This document shows positions 39,834 to 47,799 of a stretch of 64,000 nucleotides of DNA, one piece after another. A program made the position numbers and the translations under genes. Position 1 is the stretch's first letter, and every line of letters starts with the position of its first letter. The stretch lies in NCBI RefSeq assembly GCF_019968765.1, contig NZ_CP074151.1, forward strand, positions 1-64,000, read 5' to 3'. Origin of the DNA: Enterobacter sp. JBIWA008. GTDB taxonomy: Bacteria > Pseudomonadota > Gammaproteobacteria > Enterobacterales > Enterobacteriaceae. Under the pieces are notes generated by a model that saw only the letters and a program-made list of their open reading frames with translations, was not told where the DNA came from and ran no database searches.

Positions 39834-40862
39834 TTAGGAATCCATTAACTTGCTGTTTGCACTAACAGTCTTTGAAGATTTTCTTAAATAACGCATTAGA
39901 GTTTCCGGTTTACTCCAGGTGCCTTCGCGCATTATTTCGACGATAGAAACTTGTTTATCTGCCATATCCATTGCAGCACCGACACGTGCACTATGTCCGG
40001 TCCAGGTCCTATAACGACCTTTATTTGCCGCTACGTCACGCTTGCCCGCAAGTTGCCATGCGTCACTAAATATTTTTTCAAGCGCCGGTGCCGTCAAAGG
40101 CTTTTCTGTTACTTTTGCCTTATTAGAACGATGCACCGGCGGGAATAGAACGGCATCGGGATGTTCGGTCAAACCAGAAGCTTTGAGCCAGTCCTCAAGA
40201 ACGGATGTGGTGCAGCGGGCCAGCCGTTTCTCTAAGCCTGCAGCCGTAACGCTCGTTTTTGTGTGGCCTACATGAACCGTTACAGTGTCACCTATCATTT
40301 CTAAATCACGCACCCGAATGCGGGCCATTTCACTCATTCGCAGCAGTGAATTATATGCCACATAAAGGAAAGCGCGGTTGCGCAGGTCCACCAGCCGACC
40401 GGAACGGGAAAGTAAAACATCCAACAGCCTGAGGTCATCCCAATGCAACGGTATCGCCTGGCCGGTTTGTTCATTGTTTTCCGTTACTGCTTCACGTCTG
40501 ATCCTCCTCATCAGAAGTGATACGCTTTTGCTGGTGGCCAGAGACGGCTGGCCGCACTGCGCTAGGAACATATTAAGCATGGCGTAGTGTTTGTCCGTTG
40601 TGGTCGAGGCTCGGCCGGAATTATAGAGCTGCAGTAGATACTCCCTCACAGCCTCCGGATCTATCGGGTACCAAGTCAGCCCGCGCGCAGAGCACCAGCG
40701 CACCCATGCTTCAAAGACCAGGCGCAGATCGCGAAGCGTGTTCTTCGAGTAAGCTCCTTGGTCGCGTAGAAAATGAAGAAGATTTTGCGCTGCCTCTTTG
40801 TGCTGACTACCGACATTCCGGAGGAAGCCAGCGTTGTCACTTCTTAGGATTAGATCACCCAT
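39834..40862 (-). CDS. cre: Cre tyrosine recombinase
   Basis: 342 aa (P1 Cre is 343). SLLMRRIRREAV, FLYVAYNSLLRMSEMARIRV, HVGHTKTSV and WTGHSARVGAAMDMA align with Cre. Catalytic residues are present: Arg175, Lys202, His290, Arg293, Trp316 and Tyr325 (MRYLRK). It resolves plasmid dimers and can circularise terminally redundant DNA at lox. A lox-like site lies 153 bp upstream of the start. The sequence is clearly diverged from P1 Cre, as is the site. Confidence 0.95.
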   Translation of the reverse strand: MGDLILRSDNAGFLRNVGSQHKEAAQNLLHFLRDQGAYSKNTLRDLRLVFEAWVRWCSARGLTWYPIDPEAVREYLLQLYNSGRASTTTDKHYAMLNMFLAQCGQPSLATSKSVSLLMRRIRREAVTENNEQTGQAIPLHWDDLRLLDVLLSRSGRLVDLRNRAFLYVAYNSLLRMSEMARIRVRDLEMIGDTVTVHVGHTKTSVTAAGLEKRLARCTTSVLEDWLKASGLTEHPDAVLFPPVHRSNKAKVTEKPLTAPALEKIFSDAWQLAGKRDVAANKGRYRTWTGHSARVGAAMDMADKQVSIVEIMREGTWSKPETLMRYLRKSSKTVSANSKLMDS

Positions 40863-41014
40863 GTAACTATTACCTTTCTATATAATGGTGACGCTACGTG
40901 AAAAATAGAAAAATGACAGGGTAGTTATAAGTAATTATAAAAATTGTAACGCCTCGTCTTTGAAGCGATTTCCGTCACGCGCATCAGGTTTGCTCATTTC
41001 CTCTACATTATAAC

Positions 41015-41048
41015 CTAACTTTAAATAATGCTAATTATTTAAAGTTAG
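41015..41048. other. lox-like recombination site
   Basis: A 13-8-13 structure with perfectly inverted arms: CTAACTTTAAATA (41015-41027), spacer ATGCTAAT (41028-41035), TATTTAAAGTTAG (41036-41048). P1 loxP arms are ATAACTTCGTATA; 9 of 13 positions agree. The spacer is asymmetric, which gives direction. The dyad extends one base on each side. Upstream of cre, as in P1. Confidence 0.85.
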
Positions 41049-41160
41049 GAATTCCTCTAAGCGCCGGATATTTATACGGGTTTCAAAACACCCCGCATTT
41101 ATTGGCTGATAGGCCATAACGATCAATAGCAATGTGATTGATCAGTGAGGGCGGTTGATA

Positions 41161-41244
41161 TTTTCTAACGAATATACAGCTACATCCTATTTACGAACCT
41201 GAGCGAAGCGGATACATTTGCCGTTAATGATTTATATTAGAAAA
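41161..41244. promoter_or_regulatory. Convergent pair of C1-like operators before c1 (copies 8a, 8b)
   Basis: Forward TTTTCTAACGAATAT at 41161-41175 and reverse TTATATTAGAAAA at 41232-41244, 24 bp before the c1 start. P1 c1 is autoregulated through operators in opposite directions, which this arrangement resembles. The second copy overlaps a -10-like TATATT. Confidence 0.7.
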
Positions 41245-41267
41245 CCCCTACAACATTTTGAGGGCTT

Positions 41268-42332
41268 ATGAAGAAAACTGCACTTGAAAAGGAATACCGA
41301 AATTTCATCGCCGTTGCTGAGCGCTGGCGGGCTATTTTGGCGGAGCATGAAGTGTTCCATGACACCAATGGTAATGGTGATGCCTTCCGTTTCATTGCTG
41401 TGACCTCAGACGGTGCGGTTCTGGACGAAGCGAAAGAGTGTTTACGGAAATGGCAGGAGTTTGCTGACTTATGCCAGGCAGAAGAGGGCGCAGCAACGCT
41501 CGCCATCCCTGAACCAACTTTCCTACCAGTACCATTTATTGTCGAGGATACAGCACAGGCCACCCAGATTTATCATCGCCGTGCGACGCCTTCTACTACA
41601 CTTACGCGCGAGCAGATCCTGAAAAAGTACGATTCCATTATCAAAAAAGGACGTGCTTCTCCGGTGCTGGCACCAGTGATTCGCCCTATGCTTGCCGAGA
41701 GAAAAATCTTTGAAAATGAACCTGCTGGTTCAAAGTTTCGCGTTAGAAAAACTTCCTTTACCGAGGCGGTAATCGGCACTGCGAAATCTAAAGGTGGGGC
41801 TCTTACTCGTTACCGTGTCGGCTCCCACGGGGCGCTGATTTTTGCACAAATACCGGGCTTACACGTACCAGTAGTTGATCAATCGGAACGCCGTAGTGCA
41901 ACAATGTACGATGACGTGTTGCCTGTACCATGCGCCCCACTTGGTGAATACAAGCTATACCGAGTCAGTGATCTCGATATGGCACAACGCACCAGCATGA
42001 CCAGATCGTACATTCAGAAGTGCATTGAGGCCCGCACAGCTAAATTTTCTAAGCTGGAAGCCGAGCGTCTGCGCGATGCACCACCAGCGCTTAGACCTGT
42101 CATGGTGGCAAAGTTCAAGAATGCCCGCGTGATGCTTGAAAAGGTGAACACTATGGACGCTGAATTGATTGATGCCATTGCGGCCGCCGGTGATGATATT
42201 GGAAAAATCAAACTTCGCAGCGCCCGTGCCCTGTATGGAAAAGAGATAGAGGCGCGTCATGGCATCTCTTTCGAGAAGGCACAAGGCGAAGCGAAGGTTT
42301 ACACCCCTCGCGCGGCCAAACTTAAAAAATAA
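41268..42332 (+). CDS. c1: C1-type immunity repressor
   Basis: 354 aa, longer than P1 C1 (283). No standard helix-turn-helix is seen, also true of P1 C1. Blocks match in order: an N-terminal YRNFIAVAERWRAIL, then KWQEFADL ... IPEPTFLPVPF, then GSKFRVRKTSFTEAVI ... SHGALIFAQI, then YDDVLPVPCAPLGEYKLYRVSDLDMAQRTSMTR. About 70 extra C-terminal residues are helical. The position next to pacB and a pair of operator motifs in the promoter support it. Predicted master repressor of lytic genes; identity to P1 not computed. Confidence 0.82.
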   Translation: MKKTALEKEYRNFIAVAERWRAILAEHEVFHDTNGNGDAFRFIAVTSDGAVLDEAKECLRKWQEFADLCQAEEGAATLAIPEPTFLPVPFIVEDTAQATQIYHRRATPSTTLTREQILKKYDSIIKKGRASPVLAPVIRPMLAERKIFENEPAGSKFRVRKTSFTEAVIGTAKSKGGALTRYRVGSHGALIFAQIPGLHVPVVDQSERRSATMYDDVLPVPCAPLGEYKLYRVSDLDMAQRTSMTRSYIQKCIEARTAKFSKLEAERLRDAPPALRPVMVAKFKNARVMLEKVNTMDAELIDAIAAAGDDIGKIKLRSARALYGKEIEARHGISFEKAQGEAKVYTPRAAKLKK

Positions 42333-42403
42333 ACACTAATAAATTCCTGCGCTTGCAGGTAGAGGTTTCTAAGCCATAACTATTCACAGCAAAAGGAATA
42401 AAA

Positions 42404-42811
42404 ATGACGATTCAGCGTCGTGAAGTCTATCTGCTTGTAAAAGAAACGTACTCTGGCAAGGTCACATACGTTGAAGGATTGCAGAGTGTCAGCAATTACT
42501 TTTTCGATGGGCATGCACGAGTAAATGACGATCCTAATGGTAAAGCAACGCATGAAGAGTTCATGGACGGCATGCGGCCAGCTCAGGTTTTTTACGTGCC
42601 TAGCAATACCTCTGGAAAATGGCAGGCTGCTTTCCATAGTTTTGGCTGCTACCCGGAAATGGGCGCGCCTCAATTGGAATTCATCATTTTTGTAGGTGCA
42701 TATTCTAACGACCACGATCGAACGTTGGATCTTATGCGTGAAGGGATGGACCGTGCCTATGAAGTGATTGAAGGCACTCGCCAATTACGTGATGGTGAAT
42801 TCACAGACTAA
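42404..42811 (+). CDS. Unknown 135-aa protein after c1
   Basis: Begins MTIQRREVYLLVKETYSGKV, beta-rich with aromatic residues, and ends in a helix (LDLMREGMDRAYEVIEGTRQL). Own ribosome site (AAAGGA) 7 nt before the ATG. Likely shares a transcript with c1. P1 encodes its C1 inactivator upstream of c1, so this is not obviously Coi. Not recognised. Confidence 0.55.
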   Translation: MTIQRREVYLLVKETYSGKVTYVEGLQSVSNYFFDGHARVNDDPNGKATHEEFMDGMRPAQVFYVPSNTSGKWQAAFHSFGCYPEMGAPQLEFIIFVGAYSNDHDRTLDLMREGMDRAYEVIEGTRQLRDGEFTD

Positions 42812-42814
42812 TGC

Positions 42815-42837
42815 TAAGGCCCCAAGGAAGGGGCTTA
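42815..42837. terminator. Hairpin between converging genes
   Basis: AAGGCCCC-aagga-GGGGCTT between the c1 operon (+) and pacB (-); its right part overlaps the pacB stop. Confidence 0.6.
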
Positions 42838-44343
42838 CAAATCCAGGTCTACCACATCCATACTGGATAGCGCTTCCTCCCTGAATGCTTCCATCTCTCC
42901 CCCAACATCTTCATCTGCAGGCACGTAATCCACGATAAAGGTGAAGCAGTAAGTATCCCAGCGATCGGGGGATTTGATATTTAGCTTTTGGCGCATGTGC
43001 TCCTTACGCATCATCACAAGACGCCCTTCCTCGTTCATCATGTATGGGATTTTAGATGCTTGCTCAGCTGTTTTCGGACTCGCGTCAATGCGCATTCTGC
43101 CTGACTTAATAGCGTCACGGGCCATAATATTCGCGTAGGCACGCTGGTTTACGAAGCGATCCTTATCTTTCTGCGCAAACATAGGCTTACCCCAGCGTAT
43201 GCGCACAGGATTAGCGCCGCGGCGAACCAACTGGGCACACGTATCCGAACCGAAGCCGTCAGCATCTACGGCAATAGTTATGTTCGGGTATTTATCCGGT
43301 GTGCACTCATTGAAAATGAAGTCCCCAAATGCCAGCGGGTCCATAGTACCTGGCATCTCCAGTATCTTGAAGCTAACGACACGTCGTTTCTCCCGATGCC
43401 CGGATACCTTCTGTATGTTGAGGACAGATTTATCGCGTCCATTGCCGACGTCGGCGGTCGCCACCCATCCCCAACCTTTTTCCAGCAGAACGCGTCGGCG
43501 AGCAGCTCGATCGCACTCATCACGTCCCAGCAGATAACCAGCAATCTCGCGCGGGAACTGACCCAATACCTTAACCATGTATTCGAGAGAGTCACGCCCG
43601 CCGTACTCCAACAGCTTTTGCTTGATGAACTGTGTGGTAACGAAGGGAGATTCTTCGGAATTGAGGACAATGGATGTCCATATACCGTTTGGGTTATCCG
43701 GGTTTTTTGCGAGGGTATGGTGTGAATCGTAAAAATATCCGCTTGGACGTGTCGGCTGGGACAGCATCAGCATGCGGTTATCGAGCTCTGTCAGTGCACC
43801 GGTCATTACCCCGATCGCTTTGTCGGAGATACCAGAGGCTTCATCGAGAATTAGTAACAAGTGCGCTGCGTGCTCACCTGCCAGCGCTTCTTCGTTACCG
43901 AGGCGGTAGCCCTTGCAGAGGACTTCCCAGATACCTTTGCGCGAGCGTTCATAGAACATGGTATCCGACAAAACAAAGTAGTTTTGTAGCCATCCGTGAC
44001 GTTTAATGGCATTGGCCCAATACGTTTTCACGTACTTGAAAACGCCAGTTTTAACCTGTGCGATTTTGTTGGCCACGATAACCACACGGGCATCGGGGTA
44101 CAGAATCATATAGATCAGTAGTAGCATAGCCGTAAGCGACGACTTACCCGTACCATGCCCGGATGTTACTGTTGTGCGGCTGCCGACGGCCTGAACGGAT
44201 TGAATGATTTCCTGCTGCTGGGGTGATGGCATCATCCCGAAGAGCTCTACAACGGCGCGGGCATAGTCATAGCGGTACTTAACCGCCATATCGCGCCAGC
44301 GAGGGTCGGTAGTGACACACTTAAGCTTCCTTGCGCCGGACAT
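42835..44343 (-). CDS. pacB: Terminase large subunit PacB
   Basis: 502 aa (P1 PacB about 494). Packaging ATPase: Walker A TSGHGTGKSSL (residues about 56-66), Walker B LLLILDEASG (about 165), then a nuclease region with acidic residues VATADVGNGRDKS and TIAVDADGFGSD (about 285-350). It fills procapsids by headful from the pac site and overlaps pacA by 1 nt. The position between c1 and pacA matches P1. Confidence 0.92.
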   Translation of the reverse strand: MSGARKLKCVTTDPRWRDMAVKYRYDYARAVVELFGMMPSPQQQEIIQSVQAVGSRTTVTSGHGTGKSSLTAMLLLIYMILYPDARVVIVANKIAQVKTGVFKYVKTYWANAIKRHGWLQNYFVLSDTMFYERSRKGIWEVLCKGYRLGNEEALAGEHAAHLLLILDEASGISDKAIGVMTGALTELDNRMLMLSQPTRPSGYFYDSHHTLAKNPDNPNGIWTSIVLNSEESPFVTTQFIKQKLLEYGGRDSLEYMVKVLGQFPREIAGYLLGRDECDRAARRRVLLEKGWGWVATADVGNGRDKSVLNIQKVSGHREKRRVVSFKILEMPGTMDPLAFGDFIFNECTPDKYPNITIAVDADGFGSDTCAQLVRRGANPVRIRWGKPMFAQKDKDRFVNQRAYANIMARDAIKSGRMRIDASPKTAEQASKIPYMMNEEGRLVMMRKEHMRQKLNIKSPDRWDTYCFTFIVDYVPADEDVGGEMEAFREEALSSMDVVDLDL

Positions 44344-45719
44344 TAAACCTCCTCCGGCGGGTCAATCGCTATCTCTTCATCATCGTCATACGCATCATTT
44401 GGAACATCATAAATGTCGCTGGTGGCCGACGGGTCCAGATCCAAATCTTCATCACCAGCGTCAAACTCACCGGCCTTGCGGTCGCCGGTGGCATCGATAT
44501 CACCACAACCTAACTCTTCAACCACTTTCGCCACTTCAGCACGGCGGTTGGCTAGCCATTCCGGGTGCTCTCTCTGCTGCTGATGATATGCCTGTGCGTC
44601 TTTTTCAAGCTGCTCTTCATCTACAGTGTTATCGGCAACTGGTGGTTCAATAGCGGCAATAGCTCGTAAAGCCTGGGCGGCCAACATTGCCGGAACGGAT
44701 ACGCCTTGACGCTCAATATATTCAGCGACACCAATATCATCCAGTTCCTCGCGCTCACGCATACGTAGAGCTGTGGCGATGACCCGAGCCGCGCGTGCGT
44801 CTGCCCCTATGCGGTGCTCTAATTCCCTGCGCTTCATCTCCATCTGCTCACGAGCTAGCCCCAGCTTCTCTTGAGCTTCTGCCTCTTTGAATTGCTGTTG
44901 CCGCGCAGCCTGCCTGAGCTTCTCTGCACCCTGCTGTAGCTTACTTTCGCCCTGATAGATGGCGGCCAGGCGACTGGTGAAGTCATTCATGAAGTAAGCG
45001 GAATCTTCTAACAACCCACGCAACTTAATAGAGGGATGCACGCCCTCTATCTCATCACCAGGTTGAATATCATCTATTTCCTCCTGAAGCCTCGCTGCCT
45101 CCTGATCAACCGCTGCCCGGTATCGAAGCGCTGACTCGTTAGCCATCTCAATGACAAGGCGCAGATGGTGCTCTGGCCCCTGTTCGAGCATCTTTTTGGT
45201 AGCTTCGCTAGAAGGTAATGCAACGACGTTAGAACCAAGCAAGGGGATCATTTTCCCCTTTGTTGCTTTCGCCGTTTTCTTGATCCCTTTTTTAGCTGCC
45301 TTTTCGGGGATCATTTGCGGATCATTGGCATCGAGTGATCCGGCCCTTCTATCTCCTATCCTATTGTTTTTATTTGATTGTAACTTGGAATCAGATGTGC
45401 GCTTTTTTGGGGGGGCACGGAATGATTTATCACCCACCAATTTGTCAGCTTTTGTAAGTTTTGAGTTATTATTAGTCGTATTTTGTTTGTTATTTGCTCT
45501 TGTGTGGCGTGTTTTTTTTACCGCTTTCCCGGAATGATCCCCTAAATGATCCCCTGCCTGATCAGCATTCATTGCCGAGTTCTTTTTCAGGTTCAGGTGT
45601 TTTCTGGCCGTGTTGAAACTCAGGCCGTTTTGCTCGCTGTACTCTTTGATAGTAATGCCGGTGTCCGCACGTTGCGCCGCGAACCTTTCACGGTGCTCAT
45701 CCCAGCTAATGCCGCTCAT
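44343..45719 (-). CDS. pacA: Terminase small subunit PacA
   Basis: 458 aa (P1 PacA about 448). N-terminal helix-turn-helix (GITIKEYSEQNGLSFNTARKHLNL, residues about 22-45), then a Lys/Asn-rich segment encoded by the A+T-rich pac region, then a helical multimerisation region and an acidic tail (DAGDEDLDLDPSATSDIYDVP). It recognises the GATC hexamers within its own gene. The early segment has poor amino-acid complexity because the DNA there doubles as the pac site. Confidence 0.9.
   Translation of the reverse strand: MSGISWDEHRERFAAQRADTGITIKEYSEQNGLSFNTARKHLNLKKNSAMNADQAGDHLGDHSGKAVKKTRHTRANNKQNTTNNNSKLTKADKLVGDKSFRAPPKKRTSDSKLQSNKNNRIGDRRAGSLDANDPQMIPEKAAKKGIKKTAKATKGKMIPLLGSNVVALPSSEATKKMLEQGPEHHLRLVIEMANESALRYRAAVDQEAARLQEEIDDIQPGDEIEGVHPSIKLRGLLEDSAYFMNDFTSRLAAIYQGESKLQQGAEKLRQAARQQQFKEAEAQEKLGLAREQMEMKRRELEHRIGADARAARVIATALRMREREELDDIGVAEYIERQGVSVPAMLAAQALRAIAAIEPPVADNTVDEEQLEKDAQAYHQQQREHPEWLANRRAEVAKVVEELGCGDIDATGDRKAGEFDAGDEDLDLDPSATSDIYDVPNDAYDDDEEIAIDPPEEV
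45246..45563. other. pac: pac packaging-initiation site inside pacA
   Basis: Eight GATC sites in two clusters: 45246, 45282, 45309, 45320 and 45337; and 45536, 45548 and 45560 (12-bp spacing). Most are TGATC[C/A], like the TGATCA/G hexamers of P1 pac (four at one end, three at the other, cut between, Dam methylation needed). The 195 bp between them is A+T-rich with T and G tracts, suited to an IHF bend. The span is larger than the 161 bp of P1 pac. The phage's own Dam domain could methylate it. Confidence 0.82.
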
Positions 45720-46108
45720 GCAGTGGCCTTACGTGAGCGAACGGCGCTGTTCCAGATACGGTTAGCCATATTGACCACTTCCCGGCGATTTCGCTCCGAG
45801 CTCTCCACCAGCGCTTTTGACGTGTTTTCGACCATTAGGCTGCCGTAATCAGGAATCCGGCCACGGACCTTGAACTGATAGCCATAAAGGCCGTGCAAAC
45901 GGTAGCGATGCGGGTAGACCCCCTCCTCTCGCTCACATTGAGCGCGTTTGGAGCGAGCGAAGTGACGAATGATGTTAGTAACGCGATCGCGAGTGACTAA
46001 TAGTGTGGGGTATTCAGATGCGGCAAGACGTGTAACTTCCGTCACCGTGAGAAAATCACCATGCCTTAACATGATGTCTGCTATTTCAGCGCTACTAATC
46101 TGGCCCAT
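45716..46108 (-). CDS. Probable late promoter activator (P1 Lpa position)
   Basis: 130 aa, upstream of pacA with a 4-nt overlap, the position of gene 10 (lpa) in P1. The N-terminal half has a helical DNA-binding look (HGDFLTVTEVTRLAASEYPTLLVTRDRVTNIIRHFARSK), and basic residues are frequent. P1 Lpa recruits host RNA polymerase to late promoters with SspA. A C1-like operator 77 bp upstream is expected, since P1 gene 10 is C1-repressed. Assigned by position and composition, not sequence recall. Confidence 0.62.
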   Translation of the reverse strand: MGQISSAEIADIMLRHGDFLTVTEVTRLAASEYPTLLVTRDRVTNIIRHFARSKRAQCEREEGVYPHRYRLHGLYGYQFKVRGRIPDYGSLMVENTSKALVESSERNRREVVNMANRIWNSAVRSRKATA

Positions 46109-46184
46109 TCATCCCTCCGGGGAAAACTTCACGGGAGGGATGTTACGGGGTTAATGAATCGCAGGTAGACTAGCTAAATGTTGA

Positions 46185-46199
46185 AATTCGTTAGAAAAT
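46185..46199 (-). promoter_or_regulatory. C1-like operator motif (copy 9), before the lpa-like gene
   Basis: Minus strand TTTTCTAACGAATTT, 77 bp upstream of the 46108 start. TTTTCTAACGAAT is shared with copies at 41161 and 50203. Confidence 0.64.
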
Positions 46200-46268
46200 T
46201 AATGCGCGGATAATCACATTCGTGCATATCAGAAATTAGTTTTCGTTTTGTTTTTTGAAAACTGGTCA

Positions 46269-46844
46269 TCAGAATGCCTCCCAATCAGTAGCCATGATGT
46301 CAACACCAATCGCGCACCAATCATATCGCGCCTGCTGTTCGCCATCAGTCATCACCAGTCGTGGCATCATTGGTAAGGACGTACCTGATACCACTTGGAA
46401 TAATTCGTCCGGCATAAAGCTCGCTACGCTGCTTTGATCCCCCACCAGCCCCATGATCAGCGAGACATATTTCCCTTTCGGCCAGTTGGCCCGTCTTATA
46501 TCCAATCCCCGGAGAAGCCAATGGTAAGCTGTGGCAAACGTAACGCTCTCTTTGGCCAGCTGAATATCCCCATTCGTGGTGGCTTCATGGAATCGTATCG
46601 TTCTCACTGCAGCTTCTGCCAATGCCTTAAATGGCTCTTCGTCTACAGCGGATAGAGTGAACCCAAATGCCGTAACTGACACCCTTGTGCGCGCTCCCTC
46701 AAACTGAGTGTCTACGCTGAACTTTTTACGCACCAGGGCTGTGTAAAAATCATGTTTTTGATTGCTCCAGTCCCAACGGCGACCAAGGAAATCACTGAGC
46801 ACCTGATCCTGTTCCGATAGCACCATTTCTACAGCTTTTGCCAC
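46269..46844 (-). CDS. Second Tad2-like (DUF2829) protein
   Basis: 191 aa from GTG 46844 (AAGGGG 6 nt upstream); a frame to 46883 lacks a site. The C-terminal domain ESVTFATAYHWLLRGLDIRRANWPKGKYVSL ... RLVMTDGEQQARYDWCAIGVDIMATDWEAF follows DUF2829: ALxxLxxGxxVxRxxW then VDIMATDW. The N-terminal half differs from the 38303 protein. Possible anti-Thoeris sponge, or a structural use of the same fold. Confidence 0.7.
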   Translation of the reverse strand: MAKAVEMVLSEQDQVLSDFLGRRWDWSNQKHDFYTALVRKKFSVDTQFEGARTRVSVTAFGFTLSAVDEEPFKALAEAAVRTIRFHEATTNGDIQLAKESVTFATAYHWLLRGLDIRRANWPKGKYVSLIMGLVGDQSSVASFMPDELFQVVSGTSLPMMPRLVMTDGEQQARYDWCAIGVDIMATDWEAF

Positions 46845-46863
46845 GTCATTCCCCTTACTGCAG

Positions 46864-46896
46864 ATATGCCGAAAGCCGGTCATACCGGCTCGGCTT
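46864..46896. terminator. GC-rich hairpin
   Basis: GCCGAAAGCCGGTCATACCGGCTCGGC-type stem near 46866-46895, upstream of the Tad2-like gene on the minus strand. From 46900 to 47234 I see no convincing gene. Confidence 0.4.
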
Positions 46897-47234
46897 CATC
46901 ACGTCTTACTTGAGTGGCCTATTGGCCGTGAAAGTCTTCGAATGGTTCAAAATGGGGAGGATGTTATTTGCTCGTCCAGGCAATGTTTCACCAACGCTAT
47001 TCCGAGAGCAAGGACGCTGAATGAATAACACCCTCTCGATTTTGCGCCAGTCTCTACCTGGCCGTCACACCGAACCGTCGCGATGGTGAATCGCCGCACC
47101 CAGGACAGTGGGAGACATTGCACATTCCAGCTACCCGAAAAGCAGTAAGACAGCGGTTAAAGGTCCCGCTACTGATCCGGACTGCTTAATGGGTGCATGT
47201 GCCATACACCCAGCCTGCATCGTTACAACCAAAG

Positions 47235-47310
47235 TGGTGGCCCCTGCCGGGTTTGAACCGGCGACCTATCGGTTATGAGCCGACAGCTCTGACCGCTGAG
47301 CTAAAGGGCC
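47235..47310 (-). tRNA. tRNA-Ile2 (CAU anticodon)
   Basis: 76-nt cloverleaf with encoded CCA: acceptor GGCCCTT paired to the 3' side, D-arm AGCTCAGCGGTCAGAGC, anticodon loop CTCATAA, T-arm GCCGGTTCAAACCCGGC. It resembles E. coli tRNA-Ile2 (GGCCCCU start, CAU loop) more than elongator tRNA-Met (GGCUACG). If so, lysidine modification would make it read AUA, a codon rare in the host. Confidence 0.85.
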
Positions 47311-47314
47311 TTTT

Positions 47315-47443
47315 TCAATTACGTTTGGGTTTAGTCTTAGGTTTGCGCAGCGCCTTAGCTGTTTGCTCAACGCAATATGCACCCACCAGTAGCGCCAGAA
47401 TCGTCCAACCTGGATTCTTATCGAAGAACTCCCAGAAATTCAT
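47315..47443 (-). CDS. Small membrane protein, 42 aa
   Basis: ATG 47443 directly after the stop of the upstream gene. One span (GWTILALLVGAYCVEQTA) and a very basic tail (LRKPKTKPKRN). It lies between a tRNA and a two-span protein. Size and topology fit a holin partner or a small toxin. No family recognised. Confidence 0.58.
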   Translation of the reverse strand: MNFWEFFDKNPGWTILALLVGAYCVEQTAKALRKPKTKPKRN

Positions 47444-47638
47444 CTAAACACCCAATGCGTTAAAATTTTTCCGTGACAAGGCTGCTATGACAAACCAGAT
47501 CGCAGTATTGAGCAGGTTGTAGTAGAGCAATGTCTTACCTGTGGCCATGTCAGGCTCGGCGAACAGAGCGACCATCAGGGTAATACCTATGAGAGTTATC
47601 GAACCTAGCCCGAACACCCTCAAAATAGCTCTTTGCAT
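47444..47638 (-). CDS. Two-span small membrane protein
   Basis: 64 aa from ATG 47638 (GGAACGG upstream); a longer frame to 47710 would run through the tRNA-like sequence. Two hydrophobic segments (ITLIGITLMVALFA and LYYNLLNTAIWFVIAALS) and a short basic C-terminus fit a class II holin layout. Followed at once by the 42-aa membrane protein. The spanins and endolysin are elsewhere, so a holin role is only possible. Confidence 0.58.
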   Translation of the reverse strand: MQRAILRVFGLGSITLIGITLMVALFAEPDMATGKTLLYYNLLNTAIWFVIAALSRKNFNALGV

Positions 47639-47664
47639 AACCGTTCCTACATGTTTGATAGCGC

Positions 47665-47793
47665 TGTGGCGCTGGGACTCGAACCCAGATAACGTCCGGC
47701 CGGACCGCATGAGATACCCTGGGTTATGATCCTTAGGTAGCGCTCAACTCCCCCCTTCAGGAGGCGCTCTGTTCCAATTGAGCTACATCCACA
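47665..47793 (-). tRNA. Oversized tRNA-like locus (possible tRNA-Phe with insertion)
   Basis: Minus-strand parts of a tRNA: TGTGG (47793) pairs with CCACA (47665-47669); D-arm GCTCAATTGGAACAGAGC; anticodon loop CTGAAGG (GAA, Phe-like); T-arm CTGGGTTCGAGTCCCAG (47672-47688). The distance from anticodon arm to T-arm is about 55 nt too long, and the acceptor has two mismatches. It may be a decayed or interrupted tRNA, or two merged remnants. Confidence 0.35.
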
Positions 47794-47799
47794 ACAGGG

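Noticed and set aside
41742..41756. GTTAGAAAAAC inside c1 as another operator
   Set aside because: It is within coding sequence, encodes conserved-looking residues, and lies away from any promoter; treated as chance. Similar coding matches near 51727 and 45225 were also left out.
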